From: Allomyces macrogynus ATCC 38327
Lineage: Eukaryota; Blastocladiomycota; Blastocladiomycetes; Blastocladiales; Blastocladiaceae
Length of the DNA stretch: 64,000 bases
Direction: 5' to 3'
Assembly (NCBI GenBank): GCA_000151295.1
Contig: GG745342.1
Span: 265,417-329,416 of the forward strand
Part shown: piece by piece, positions 11,236-22,762 of the stretch
How positions within the stretch are numbered: position 1 is the first letter of the stretch
Layout: each line of letters begins with the position of its first letter
Translations under genes and position numbers: made by a program
The notes under the pieces: model-generated
What the model was told of the DNA's origin: nothing
What the model saw: only the letters and a program-made list of their open reading frames with translations
The model's database searches: none

Positions 11236-11835
11236 GGTCGTCGTCTGGTTGCTGGTTCGAGAGCAGAGAGGAGAGGAGCTGGAGGGGCAGGGCAAGGCAG
11301 GCGGGCAGAGAAGAGCAGGTGCGGGCAGTGCAGGGACGGTTGCGGAAGGTCGCGGCGCGCGGGAGCAGAGCCGTTGTCGCCAGCTTGGTCGTGCAGGTCG
11401 TGCGCGAGGAGCGGCACTGGTCCAGTTGGTGGTTGCTCGCACGCTGGTGGCCGCTGCAGCCAAGCATGCGGGACGCGTCAAGCACCATCACATCGTTTGG
11501 GCGTCGTGCGTGTGGCACCGCTCTCGGCTCTCGGGCTGGGAAATGGCAACAAATGAAGTTCATTCCCAGTCCAGCCTTGCTTTTCTATTAACCACCTGCT
11601 CGACGTGTATTGATAAACGGCGGCCAAGCACGGTCAAGCGCTGATTTCTGTCACTGGTGCAACGTCGGGATTTGCCCAGTGCAGGACACGCGCCATGGAA
11701 GTTGACATGTGCATTGTGTTTGGAAATCATGACGCGCTGCTTCAGCCAACTAATCGAGCAAAAGGCAAAATGAAAAAGGGAAGCACATATTTCATTTCAC
11801 CTCTCCACCCATCATCCTCAACCGCAGCAGCTGGC
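11236..11835. other. Subtilase promoter region / Not4 3' region
   Basis: A 600-bp spacer between two minus-strand genes. Frames on the plus strand are shadows. No TATA box or repeat recognised. Confidence 0.5.
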
Positions 11836-14800
11836 TTACACCAACCCGGCCTTGCGGTTCTTCTTGACCACCTGCTTGACGCGCAAATCCCACTGTTGAA
11901 CCTCCTTCTTCGCCGCCTTGATCTGCTGTTCCATCTCGACCAAATCCTCCTCGCTCGCCAATTCGACCTGCGCGACCTCGGCCGCCAACTGCTGCAACAG
12001 CGCCGTCAGCGCCGCATGGCCCTTATCCTCGTCCTCGACCTTGGCGGACACTGGATCGGCGGGAGCCGCCAGCGCCGGCTTGATGGGCGCGCCAAACAGT
12101 GCTGCAACCCCGGCATCAAAAAACGACGTGATGTTGGCCGTGACCGCAAGCATCCACTGCCGCTGCGCCTTGGACGGGGTTGCGATCGCCGCCGCCGACG
12201 CGGGGGAGACCGACACGGCGGGGGCCGTGGGGGCGGTCGTGCTGGCCTTCTTACCCGCACCACCCGCGCTCTTCTTCCCACCCGTCCCATTGCCCGTCGC
12301 GTTACCCGCGGGCACCGCCAAACTTGGGTCGCGCACCCACGCGTCGAGCGCGGCCGCGAGCTGTGCGAGATCCACTTGCGCGAGCGCCGCGACGGCAGCC
12401 GACACGTCCACGGGCGGGTCTGACGCGGCGGCGAGATCGGGCGACATGGGCACCGACGCGGCCGACGACGCGGCCGACGCCGTGTCGTCGTCCTCGGTGT
12501 CCGACTCGGGGCCGTAGAAGAGCGTCGTCGTGAGCTCGACGCCGTTGAGCGTCACTTTGCGCTCGGGCGGCGGGGAAGGGGTGCGCGGTGCCGGTTCGGG
12601 CGCGGGAGTAGGGGCCGGCGACGGCGACTTGTGCTTCGCTGCGGGCGTGTCCTTGGGTGGCTCGGCAGTGGCGACAGGTGCGGGCGTAGGCGTGCGCGCC
12701 GGCGACTTTTCCTGATTCTTGATCGTCGTGACCGTGGGTGCCGGCGCGTCGGCGGGCTTGTCGGCGGTACTCGACTTCGTCTCCACCTCGTTCTTGACCA
12801 CTGGCTCAACCATGACCGGCTCGTTCTTCGCCACCGGCTGCTCGTTCTTGGCCACGACCACCGCAGGCTTCGCGTCCTTCTTCCCCTCCTGATCCTTGCG
12901 CGTGCCGACTGGGCTCTTCCTCGTCTCGACCGAACTCTTCTTGGCCGCCGGCACCTCCGCGGGCCCCTTCTTCGTCTCGACAGGGCTCATGACACGCTGA
13001 CTCGCCGCTCGACTCCGTGGGGCACTCGGCGTAGGACTCGCCGCGCGCGCCGGCGCGGCCATCTGCTGCTGAAATTGCTGCAGCTGCGGGTCAGGCACCA
13101 CCCGCACACGCGCCGGCGGCGTCGGCGTATCCATCGCCTCCTGCACCGGCACCGCCGCGGGTACAGGGCTCGCGACCCTTGCGACAATCCCCGCCGGCGG
13201 CCCGGCAACCGCGGGTGGTTTTCCCGCGAATCCCGGCGGCGGCCCAGCCGGGGACGACGGCGTCGACGACGCCTGCGATCCAGCAAGCGACGCGTCGTGC
13301 AGTTTCTGGAACAGCGACGTGGCGCGCAGCGGCGCGGGGGGCATCGGCGCGGCGAGCGACGGGAGCGTGCCGGTGCTCGAGCCCATCGGGGACGAGACTC
13401 CGCGCGGGGCCGTAGAGGGTGGGGTGAATGCGGCCGCCGGGTGCGGGGAGAAATACACGGGCGGTGGGGGCGGTGGTGCGTGCGTGTGCGGTGCGTGTGG
13501 CGCTGGTGGGACGGGGGACCTGGCGTGCGGCGGGAAGTCCATGCGCATCGCGAGCATGGCCGGGTCTTGGAAGAGCACATCTGGACATGGAGAACGCGGA
13601 AATCAGTCAATGGCCGGGCGCGGGTCGATAGATCCGACGAGACACGTACTTTGCCCGGGTGGCGGGCCTGGCGGGAACCCAGCAGGTCCCGGCGACGGCA
13701 CGGCCTGCTGCTGCTGTGCTTGCTGTTGTTGGTGCATGTGGAACGGCGGCATCCCAAACGGCGGCGGCTGCTGCCCTGGCTGCTGGGCCGCGTGCGGCGG
13801 AACATGCTGCGGCGGCGTCTGCGGGCGGAAGAGCGTGCCGGACGCACTCCCGGCCTCGGAAATCGACCGTCTCAGCGGCGCGAGCAATCCACCCAGCGGC
13901 AACGCCGCCGCGGGCGCGGCCGGCGCGGCCGCAGTCCCGAGCGGCTGCACGTACGCGGGCCCGTTCCCATTCAATAGCGCGACCAAACTGTTTTGCCGCG
14001 ACAGGAGCGCTGCCGCGGCATTTATGGGCGTCGAACTGCCCGATACGTTGGGCGCCGGTGTCGGCACCGACGCGAGCGCCGTCTTTTCCTCGAGAATATC
14101 CGTGAGCAAGTCGCCCGTATCGAGCGGCGTAAACGACCCGCCGTAGACGGTCGGCGGCGGCGCGCGTGACGCGTCCATCGCGCGCAAGACCACACGGGAG
14201 GACGCGAGCATCCACTCGGCGCTGCGCGCGGCCGCGTGCTGCACGGCGCCGTCGGCCAGCGCCTGGATCGTCGCCTCGGAGGGCGCCCACTCGACGAGCG
14301 GCACGGGCACAACACGGACCGCCGAAAAGATGTACGGGCCCAGATCGAGCGGCTTGGGTTTCGCGAGTTCGCGCAACCTTGCTTCCTCGACGAGCCGCGC
14401 CTCCTCCTCGCGCCGCGCACGTTCTTCGGCATCGGCCTTCGCACGCGCTGCGGCTTCTTCCGCCGCCTTGGCCTGTGCGAGTTTCAGACGCGCTTCTTCC
14501 TCGGCGGCCCGCGCCGCGCGTTCTGCGGCTTCCGCACGCGCCTTGGCCTCGGCTTCGGCTTTGGCTTTCGCCTCGGCGGCCGCACGCGCCTCAGCTTCGA
14601 CCCGCGCGCGTTCTGCAGCCTCGGCCTCGGCGATCGCCATGGCGCGCGCCTTGGCCTCGCGAATCGCCGCGAGCCGCTCGCGCTCTTGCTTTTCGAGCAA
14701 GTCCCGCTCGCGCTGCTCGCGTGCCTCGCGCGCGGCTTGCTTCTTGGCCGGATCTTTCTTGGCACGGGTGGGGGTTGGGATCGGGGCGGTGGCCGAGGGC

Positions 14801-16106
14801 GGTGGGAAGGCATCGATGGGGGCGGTGCCCGCGGTCGAGCGCTTGGAGGTCGTGGACGAGGTCGAGGGCGTGCGCTTGGGCGGTTGGGTCACGGGGGACG
14901 TGGACCGGACGGAGTTTGGAGTCGTGCTTCTCGACTCGGGTTTCTTGGACGCCCTGGTGGAGTGGGAACGGGGCATGGTGAGATCGGGGACGATGTGAGA
15001 TCGAGATGCATCGGAGGAAGCGTACCAGGATGCGGTCGCCGGTAACGCCGGTCCCGACGACGCGGCCGATGCCGATGCCGTGACCGTTGGCGCCGCGCTG
15101 ACCGACGACATCGACCCGGACCGCGTGATCGCCGTCGACGACGACCCGGACGCGGTTGACGCGTTATCGTCGTCGCGGTCGGCCTCGGCCGCAGCCGCCG
15201 CGGCCGCAGCCTGCTTGCGCCCTTTCGGCCCAAAGTACCGCGTGCCCGGCAGACCGCGCGGCGAGACGATCGCGTTGGCGGCGACATTGTCGATGACCTC
15301 GTGCAGGAAATTGCAAATGGCCGTCGTGCATTGCCGACCTTGCAGCCAGGCCGCGCAGTACTTGGTCGCGCCAAACGTTGCGTGTAACATCCGGCCTTCG
15401 AGCAAACTGCCGTCCACGTACTGGATCGCGCGAATCGCTTCGTGCGCGGCCGAGTAGGTGATGTGCACTGCAATCTGGTTCTCGCCCGTCTTGCCGCCGA
15501 CCGTCTGCGGCGGGCGCCGCGTCACGTTGAGCTTGACGATGCGGCCAAACTGGCCAAAGTAGTTGTCTGACTTGAGCAGCTGGTTGATTGGGTCAAGCAC
15601 AAAATGGTAAGTACGTGGCCGCATGTTGTGGTCGGCCGCAGCTTGAGAAAAAGGAAAGCACCTCCTCATTCGCGTACTTGGCCGGCAACCCCGTCACGTA
15701 GACGAGCGTGCGCTGTGTGACCTTGGTATCCTTCAAGTGCGATCGGTCGTCGATTGCGTACCGCTGCTGCCGTGCGCGCGCGCGCCGCTTGCGGTCGGCG
15801 TTGAGCCGCAAGAGCTCGTCGGGCGGGACCGGGTTGAAGACGGCGCTCTCGTCATCGAACGGCCGCCGGCACGCCGGGCATAGCTGGTTCAGGTCCTCGC
15901 GGATGTGGTTCCAGCAGAACCGGCAGATCTGGTTGAACGAGTGGAAGAGCGCGTGTTGGGACCGACCATAAAGTGCGTGGGTCATCATGGTGGTAACGAG
16001 GAGAAATCGAGCGCACCTGGTAGCCGCACGGGCACGGGAAAAAGTACTTGTCGACGGCGTCGATCTCCTCGCAGCACAGCGGGCACAGAAGGTCGTCGTC
16101 CTCCAT
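11836..16106 (-). CDS. NOT4: CCR4-NOT E3 ubiquitin ligase subunit Not4 (RING-RRM-CCCH) with long helical and disordered extension
   Basis: Four exons: 16017-16106, 15662-15928, 13650-15579 and 11836-13580 (1343 residues). Residues 8-50 form the Not4-specific C4C4 RING (C8, C11, C25, C27, C32, C35, C47, C50). The RRM follows, with LVYVTGLP, and is joined across intron 2 as ANEE-LLKSDNYFGQFG. The CCCH finger is YCAAWLQGRQC...C...H and ends in FLHEV. This architecture defines Not4/CNOT4, which ubiquitinates stalled-ribosome and other substrates within CCR4-NOT. Downstream are a Ser/Ala-rich linker, about 130 residues of Ala/Glu/Arg/Lys-rich helix (single-alpha-helix or coiled-coil type), and a long Pro/Gln/Ala-rich disordered tail. 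At about 1343 residues it is roughly twice the yeast protein. Introns have GTGCGC, GTGCTT and GTACGT donors. The third splice, inside the tail, is less certain than the first two. Confidence 0.92.
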
Positions 16107-17100
16107 GGTCGGCAGATGGCGGGGGAGGCGCAGGAACGCGGCGGTGGCGGGAAGCGCGGGGTCGGTGCGCGCAGGTGGATCACCGTGCGGGCAGTTAGGA
16201 CGCGTCGCGGTAGTCGTGCGCGCGCCAACGTCGTGCTCGCGGTGGCAGGGCTCGCGACGGTGTGGTGGTCGCATGTCGTTGGCAGACGCAGCGGTCAACG
16301 AAGAGCAAAGGGCGAAACCGCTCCACGCGCCTGTCGCGTGCTTCTCATGTGAGGCACGATCGCAATCGTCTCGCACCTCACGCTCGGCCAGGCCAGTGCC
16401 ACCAGCATCTGGAAACCAGCGGCAACAACTCCCTGAGACTGACACTTCGGTGTGCGCCCGCGCGTGCGCGACCATTGGCCTTGGGCACGGCGCAGGCAAA
16501 CCCAAGTTGTGCTTGTCGACCGGCGTGCTCTTCGCGTGAATGTACAGTGTCTGGTTGGGCTGGCCCATGTTTCTCGCTCTTGTTTGTCGTGCTGGGCTCA
16601 TGTTTCTCCACCGGCATCAGCATCGCAACGCACGGGCAGTGCACAGCTGTGCCCACGCCAAGGAACGTGTGATTGCCTCGATCATCCCCACGCCAAGGCG
16701 GCGGCGCAGACGTTCCCCTTACTGGTTCGTATGCACATGCGATGTTGCTTCTTGCCGTCGATCCGGTCCCAGGAGTGGGCCGACCGGGAGCTGACAGACC
16801 ATGGCGACGCCACTGCCGCAGCGATGTCCACGCGGAGTTGCGGGGCGCACACGCCGAACAAAGACAACAACCGGAACGAAAGATCAATGGTCAATCACAC
16901 GTTGATTGTTTGCCTGGATCGCATGTGATGCTATCTCTTCTCCTCAAACAACCATGTCGCCCTTGCAGAAATCTGGACGCGCTTTTGCACGCGTTTTACC
17001 TTTTGCCGCGCGTGTACCTTCATTCCTCGTCAATGCTTGCGCCCACCTGGTCAGTTTATGCAGGCGCGCGATGGTCGTCGGCAACGCGTTCTCCAAAGCA
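16107..17100. other. Intergenic upstream of Not4
   Basis: About 1 kb without a recognisable gene. The missing N-terminal half of the S1/P1 nuclease was looked for here and not found. Confidence 0.5.
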
Positions 17101-17765
17101 CTGCCAGGCAACTGCACGATCACGACGTTGCAGCATCATGAGGTCCGGGTCAGGAAACGCCAAGGCGCACGCTCGCCCATGTATCTTACGTTCTTGCTCG
17201 CATGGTCCGGCGGCCGCGAGGACCTCCTCCACCCACGTTGATTCGTTCGGCTTGTCAGAACCAAAGGATCGGACCACGCGACCGACCTTGCACACGCGCT
17301 GGCCTACCTCGTCCATTTCGTCGGCGACGCCGCGCAACCGCTGCACGCGTCGGGCTACTCCAAGGGCGGTAACGGCGTCACCGTCAAGTTCTCGGGCGCG
17401 TCCAAGAACCTGCACAGTGTCTGGGACTCGGCGATCCTGCTCAAGACCATCTCGTCCAAGTACTCGGGCTCGCACGACAAGTGGGTCTCGGCGCTGATTG
17501 CGTCGGCGACGCAGTACAACACAGCCGCGGGCGTGGCGTGCGCATCCTCGACGGACCCAACCAACTCGAAAGCGGTCGAGACGTGTGTCATGAAGTGGGC
17601 GACCGAGTCGAACCAACTCGTCTGCTCGACGTCTACAAATCGGGCTTCTCGCAGTCGACCGACCTGTCGGGCGCGTATTACAAGGCCGTTGCCCCCGTTG
17701 TTGACGCGCAGGTCACCAAGGCCGGCGTGCGCCTCGCCGCGATGCTCAACAAAATTCTCGGGTGA
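17101..17765 (+). pseudogene. S1/P1-type zinc nuclease, C-terminal half only, frameshifted
   Basis: The recognisable core starts with a GNCTITTLQ block at about 17106, like the GC(V/I)xxAIxxY region of P1 nuclease. A probable intron ends at CTTGTCAG (17258). The next exon carries VHFVGDAAQPLHASGYSKGGNG and NLHSVWDSAIL, which hold the His/Asp zinc ligands of the family, and then a WATESNQLVC segment. At 17630-17631 one base is missing: restoring a second G (ACG-GTC-TAC) joins the reading to YKSGFSQSTDL ... VRLAAMLNKILG and the stop at 17763-17765. The N-terminal third, with the mature Trp1 ligand and signal peptide, is absent, so the locus looks truncated. The frameshift alone could be a base-call error. 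Intact relatives are secreted enzymes that cut single-stranded DNA and RNA and remove 3' phosphates. Confidence 0.8.
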
Positions 17766-18367
17766 GCGAGTCGTTGGGGGCGGGATAGAGGCGTGGTGCG
17801 GTGCGAGATGGGCCGAGGTTGGCCGTGCGAGATGCGCCGCGGTTGGCCGTGCGCGGGTCATATGGCGTAGATGAGCACGGTTGATGACATGGATCATGTT
17901 GCAAAGTTGCAAAAGCGGATAATAGACGAAGCTTTGGTGGATTGCAAGCGTTGGTGTGCAGAGCAATGTTGAGGAAGCAGAGCCACTTGCAGTGGACCGT
18001 TTGACGTGGACGAGCACCGGTTTGCACGCTGTGAGTAAGCCGCACACGTGCGCTTGATGACATTTGGCGGCCCGCGATCAACCGCTCCGAAAATCTCTGC
18101 TGCTCATCCTCCACCACCGCCAATAAAAACAACAACAACAACAGTCAGCGCTTCCATCTACATTGTCCTTGCTCCTCCCCCGCCCTCATCAACAATCCGC
18201 TTGCTGCTCTCGCTTTGCACGCTCGTCCGCGCTCGACAGCCAAGGCCACGACGACCGGCTACATTTTCTCGCTGCCATCCCTGCCGCGGCGACCAGAACT
18301 TGCCGCTCGACGGCTACTTGCACCAACCAACCCGCTACTATTCTTCCCGATTCAACTCGACTCGACT
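17766..18367. other. Promoter and leader region of the m-AAA protease gene
   Basis: Holds a CAA-repeat leader (AACAACAACAACAACAG, about 18129-18145), a common unstructured 5' UTR element. The frame is open for 51 codons upstream of the chosen ATG but is not conserved in character. Confidence 0.5.
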
Positions 18368-20746
18368 ATGTTTGCATATACGCTCCGTGCGCACCTGCGC
18401 CGTCCGCTCGTTGTCGCTGCACGCTCTACCCTGCGCCCGACTGCTGCATCGGCAAGACCGTTGTCCGTATCGGCCACCAGCTGGGCACGGTCGGCTCGCG
18501 GCACACCGACACCACCGAACGCTCCGCATGACCCGCCAAAGGAGTCCGAGGCCGCACCGGAAGAGCAGGTGAAGAACGACGACGTTGAACCGAAATTTGA
18601 TGACGTTGCTTCGCCGCCGCTCGGGTTCGCCAAGTACTTTGACCGCGACCTGCGCAACTCCCCACCGGAGCCGAGCGAAACTAGTGGAGAAGACGCGCGC
18701 GACACGGACAAAGCCGTGGAGCGCGTGCGACCGCCGCCCGAGGGCCAATCCGGCGATCCCAAGGCCGACAGCAAGCCGCCGCCCCCGCCCGAGGACGAGG
18801 GCATTTTCTCGCGCGCGAGGCTGCCGATGTATCTCTCGATCGGCAGTTCCATCCTCCTGCTCGGCTACTTTGTCGGCGCGTCGCCCATCGGCAGCGAGCC
18901 CAAGGGCGTCGTCGACACCACCTGGCAGCACTTCCGCGCGCACTTGCTCGACCGCGGCGAAGTCGACCGCGTGACCATCGTGAACGGGTCGCTTGTGCGC
19001 GTCTACTTGCGCGAGGACGCGACGCATTTCACGCAGTACCCGGGTCTGCGCCGCACGGGGTACCAGTACGTGTTCCGCGTGCCGTCGGCGGAACTGTTCG
19101 AGTACCGGCTCGAGAGCGCACAGGCCGAGCTCGGGATCCCGCCCCGGGAACGGATTCCGGTCGCCTACACGTCTACCATCAACTGGCCCGGGATCGTCAT
19201 GTCGGTCGCGCCCACGATGCTCTTGATTGGCGGGCTCGTCTGGCTCGCGCGCCGTGGCGCTGCGGCAGCCGGCGGCGGTGGGCCTGGCGGCGTGCTTGGC
19301 ATGGGCAAGTCGCGTGCAAAAATGTTCAACCACGACTCGAAGGTGAAAATCAAGTTCAAGGACGTGGCCGGGGTCGACGAGGCTAAGGAGGAGATTATGG
19401 AGTTTGTCAAGTTCTTGAAGGACCCGAAGGCCTACGAGAAACTCGGCGCCAAGATCCCGCGCGGCGCGATTTTGTCGGGTCCGCCTGGTACGGGCAAGAC
19501 GCTGCTCGCAAAAGCGACCGCGGGCGAGGCCGGTGTGCCCTTCTTCACCGTCTCGGGTTCCGAATTCGTGGAAATGTTTGTGGGCGTCGGCGCAGCCCGC
19601 GTGCGCGACTTGTTTGCCGAGGCGCGCAAGCAGGCGCCGTGCATTATCTTCATTGACGAGATTGACGCTATTGGCAAGGCCCGAGCCAAGGCCGGCGCGA
19701 TGGGTGGCAACGATGAGCGCGAGTCGACGTTGAACCAGATCCTCGTCGAGATTGATGGATTCGATTCGTCCGACCATATCGTTTTGCTCGCCGGCACGAA
19801 CCGGCCGGACGTACTCGACTCGGCGCTCATGCGGCCGGGACGGTTCGACCGGCACATTTCGATTGACCGGCCCGACATTGCCGGGCGGCAGCAAATGTTC
19901 CACGTGCACTTGGCCAAGATCACCATCGACAAGAACCAGGATATGCCGCAGCTCGTGCGCAAGCTCGCCGCGCTCACTCCTGGGTTCTCGGGCGCCGATA
20001 TCGCCAACGTGTGCAATGAGGCCGCGCTCGTGGCCGCGCGGTACCGCGCCAAGTCGGTTCAGCTCGCGCATTTCGAGCAGGCGATTGAGCGCGTGATTGC
20101 CGGGCTCGAAAAAAAGTCCAAGGTGCTGTCGCCGGACGAGAAGCGCACGGTCGCGTACCACGAGGCCGGGCACGCGGTTGCCGGGTGGTACCTCGAGCAC
20201 GCCGACCCGCTGCTCAAGGTCTCAATCATTCCGCGCGGCCAGGGCGCGCTCGGGTACGCGCAGTACCTTCCCAAGGACCAGTACCTGCACTCGACGCAGC
20301 ATTTGCTCGACCGCATGTGCATGACGCTCGGCGGGCGCGTCGCTGAACAGCTCGTGTTTGGCGAAATCACGACGGGCGCGCAGGACGACTTGAAGAAAGT
20401 GACCAAGATGGCGTATGCCATGGTCACGCAGTTTGGCATGAACACGGCCGTCGGCCAGGTCAGCTTTGACGACCCGTCGGACAAGTTCAACAAGCCCTAC
20501 TCGGAGCACACGGCGCAGATGATTGATGCCGAGGTGCAACAGCTCGTGCGCACCGCCTATGACCGCACTGTGAAGCTGCTCACGGAACAGCGCGACGCGG
20601 TGGAGAAGGTCGCGAAGCTGCTGTTGGAGAAGGAGGTGCTCGCTCGCGAGGATATGGTCGCGTTGCTGGGCAAGAGGCCGTTCACGGACCACCGCGCGAC
20701 GCTCGAGGATTATGTCGAGGGCAAATCGGACACGTGGTCGGCGTAG
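18368..20746 (+). CDS. AFG3: Mitochondrial m-AAA protease subunit (FtsH family, Afg3/Yta10/Yta12 type)
   Basis: A single uninterrupted exon of 792 residues. The N-terminus [20 protein letters not shown] is Arg/Ala-rich and lacks acids, a typical matrix presequence. Two membrane segments follow (about residues 153-175 and 276-296), with an intermembrane-space FtsH-ext domain between them. The AAA module has Walker A GPPGTGKT at 371-378, Walker B IIFIDE at 426-431, the pore motif FVEMFVGVG and the SRH with RPGRFDRHI. The M41 zinc site is HEAGH at 598-602, with the third ligand region near GAQDDLKK. All catalytic residues are present. The complex degrades unassembled inner-membrane proteins and processes MrpL32. 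The upstream in-frame extension was rejected as start because the presequence begins at 18368. Which of the two yeast paralogues it matches cannot be settled by eye. Confidence 0.95.
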   Translation: MFAYTLRAHLRRPLVVAARSTLRPTAASARPLSVSATSWARSARGTPTPPNAPHDPPKESEAAPEEQVKNDDVEPKFDDVASPPLGFAKYFDRDLRNSPPEPSETSGEDARDTDKAVERVRPPPEGQSGDPKADSKPPPPPEDEGIFSRARLPMYLSIGSSILLLGYFVGASPIGSEPKGVVDTTWQHFRAHLLDRGEVDRVTIVNGSLVRVYLREDATHFTQYPGLRRTGYQYVFRVPSAELFEYRLESAQAELGIPPRERIPVAYTSTINWPGIVMSVAPTMLLIGGLVWLARRGAAAAGGGGPGGVLGMGKSRAKMFNHDSKVKIKFKDVAGVDEAKEEIMEFVKFLKDPKAYEKLGAKIPRGAILSGPPGTGKTLLAKATAGEAGVPFFTVSGSEFVEMFVGVGAARVRDLFAEARKQAPCIIFIDEIDAIGKARAKAGAMGGNDERESTLNQILVEIDGFDSSDHIVLLAGTNRPDVLDSALMRPGRFDRHISIDRPDIAGRQQMFHVHLAKITIDKNQDMPQLVRKLAALTPGFSGADIANVCNEAALVAARYRAKSVQLAHFEQAIERVIAGLEKKSKVLSPDEKRTVAYHEAGHAVAGWYLEHADPLLKVSIIPRGQGALGYAQYLPKDQYLHSTQHLLDRMCMTLGGRVAEQLVFGEITTGAQDDLKKVTKMAYAMVTQFGMNTAVGQVSFDDPSDKFNKPYSEHTAQMIDAEVQQLVRTAYDRTVKLLTEQRDAVEKVAKLLLEKEVLAREDMVALLGKRPFTDHRATLEDYVEGKSDTWSA

Positions 20747-21289
20747 AGGGTGGTGGAGATTGCGTATTTATTGCTACTGTACATAGATTCGTCTCGTAGT
20801 GCGAATGCTTTTGTGATGCGGTCGGGCATCCTGTCTTCGGTGCACTAACGGGCCTAGACACGCCAAACCTCACTTTGCCCCATCTACGATCGTGCGCCAG
20901 CACGTCCCAGCACGTCGCGGTTGTCCACGTATTGCAACCATCGAAGTAGCTTCACGTCCCCGATGGCGTGCTTCGGGGCGTTATGGTGGGCGCGCAGGCT
21001 TCCACCACATGTGTGGCAGCCATGTAACGATTGAATGAAAGGAGTGGCACTGCAACCCAAAATCTCATGATCTTGCACCTCGCTTCTCACTGATCAGCAC
21101 CACCACAGAAAACAAAAAAAAGTATACCTCCAATCAAAATTTAATTATATACGAGAGCTGGCGTATGGAACTACAGTACGCTTTGCAGGCACCCAAGTCC
21201 TGGACGGCGCTGCTGTGAGCACCTTTCCCCCAATCCTCGAGCCCCCATCTCCTCAACACTGCTCTCAATGAGACGACACGGTAGGTACT
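20747..21289. other. Intergenic border of the retroelement nest
   Basis: The 3' region of the protease gene, then a drop in GC and CpG content beginning near 21060. No gene seen. Confidence 0.5.
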
Positions 21290-21471
21290 TTAACCTCAAC
21301 CAACTTTCAGCGCCAGCCGTGCGCTGATTGTTTGTCAAGGCCCACGCCCTTTCTTTCTCGCGTCGTCCTGACACTGCCTTTTCCTGATGGATCTGGCACA
21401 GCTCACATTGCACAAACCACGGCTGTTCTTGGCATACACACTCTCCACACCACCTACCACTGCACCCCATG
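21290..21471 (-). mobile_element. Possible gypsy integrase zinc-finger (HHCC) remnant
   Basis: A minus-strand reading includes WFVQCELCQIHQEKAVSG, which resembles the C-x2-CQ-x2-K end of a Ty3/gypsy integrase N-terminal zinc domain. It sits directly outside the 3' LTR of copy G1, so it would belong to another gypsy copy. The match is short and the assignment tentative. Confidence 0.35.
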
Positions 21472-21611
21472 ATATGGTGTCGAGTGTGGAACGAGCCTGT
21501 CATACCCAGAGGTACGTTTGGGTGTTTATATACATGGAATGACAAACGGGAATCAACAACAACAACAATGGGTTTGCAAAGGAGCGATACGGTTAGCTCT
21601 GCTTCACATCA
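21472..21611 (-). repeat. Gypsy-family LTR (3' LTR of copy G1)
   Basis: 140 bp with TG...CA ends (TGATATGG...CTTCACATCA on the plus strand). It is homologous to the LTRs at 33954-34095 and 38174-38315. A polypurine tract lies just inside the element (plus strand TTCTCCCCCC, about 21613-21622), which marks it as a 3' LTR of a minus-oriented element. Confidence 0.85.
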
Positions 21612-22574
21612 TTTCTCCCCCCTCCAGCTAGTGACGTCAATGCGGTTCTGGATTGAAACGTTTTTGAATTTCAGGTGCTTGTCCAAGCAACCGGCGCGAC
21701 TTGTGGTTCTCGTTCAGGGAAGCAGGTTCAGGAGCAGCAGTGACATGATCAGGTGGCAGCGCAATCTCATCATACTTGCCAGTGCCATCATCAGGTTCAC
21801 CACCAGAGTCAGAGGTATCACTTTCGTTAGTGCGATCGTGGCCTTGAGCTGGTGCACCACCCAAAGGTGCCTGTTTTAAGTGGTTGGCGTGGAAGACATT
21901 GTGAACATGGTTGGCAACCATACAATCCAGTAGTTCGAGCTGGAAGCTCACAGGCAAGCGTTGTGCAATGACCTTGAATGGTCTGATATACAATGGCCGG
22001 AGCTTGGCTGTGACTGGAAGTCCAGCAGTATCGGCATTCAGGTTGTGTGCATTGAGCATGACAAAATCGCTGATGCATGGTTGCCAAACAGCTGCTTGGT
22101 TTCGAGGATTGTGTTGCAGCATGCGCTGCTGCAAGTCCAAGATGGCGTCATGAATGCAGAGAAGTCATGAGACCAGGTCGCTGAACATGGGTGGATCGAG
22201 ACAAGTGGCTGTAAATGTGGTTGGTGGAAGCCGAGGTAGCATGCCAACAGCTGCTTGGAGTGGCGACATGCCGAGAGCATGATGGTGGGCAGAGTTGTAC
22301 GTCAACTGCACAATCGGAACCATGTCTTCCCACCACATGCCGTCAAGACTGTGCAGCACTGTTTTCAAGATGCGAGAGAACTCATGGTTGGTCACTTTGG
22401 CCTGGCCATTGCTCTGTGGGCGATAAGCTGTTGTCGGCTTGAGCTTCGTGCCAAGATGTTTCCACAAGTACATGAAGACCTGGGCACAGAAGAGAACGTC
22501 ACGATTGGAGACAATGGACACAGGAAGCAAAAAGTACTTGACCCACTCCTTGAACAGAATTTCCGCAGCATCCT
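21612..22574 (-). mobile_element. Gypsy copy G1: integrase C-terminal part (degenerate)
   Basis: The minus strand reads an integrase core fragment (AEILFKEWVKYF ... SIVSNRD ... GTKLKPTTAYRPQSNGQ with the catalytic Glu region, then YNSAHHHALGMSPLQA). It continues into the C-terminal GPY/F-like stretch LRPLYIRPFKVIAQRLPVSFQLEL. In-frame stops (TGA near 22165) and CpG-to-TpG changes show decay. The upstream end is cut off exactly by a copia LTR at 22575. Confidence 0.82.
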
Positions 22575-22762
22575 TTTTGCAAGGTTGAGCGGGAGAAGGA
22601 ATGCATTTGGTGTGTGCACTCTGCACTTCAGCAGTGGTGGCAACCATAACCTAGGTTGCCACCATCATTTTCACAAGAATCCAACTCGAACAGTTCTGAC
22701 AAGGAAACAATGAGGGAAGACAAAAAAACAAGAAACACAAATGCAAGACAAACACTTCGACA
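22575..22762 (-). repeat. Copia-family LTR (3' LTR of copy C1)
   Basis: 188 bp. In element orientation it runs from TGTCGAAG to CCTTGCAAAA. The adjoining internal purine tract (CATGGGGGAG before TGTCG) identifies it as 3'. It contains the 10-bp inverted repeat shared by all five copia LTRs. Confidence 0.88.

Noticed and set aside
13605..13632. Not4 ending at 13603
   Set aside because: A GTACGT...TCCAG intron at 13581-13649 joins to the open downstream frame with matching composition, so the earlier stop is intronic.
12631..13977. 448-residue Arg-rich frame opposite Not4
   Set aside because: Arg-rich low complexity is typical of antisense to Pro/Ala/Ser-rich coding DNA.
18338..20200. 620-residue open frame opposite the m-AAA protease
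   Set aside because: Antisense shadow of a highly biased coding sequence; no domain.
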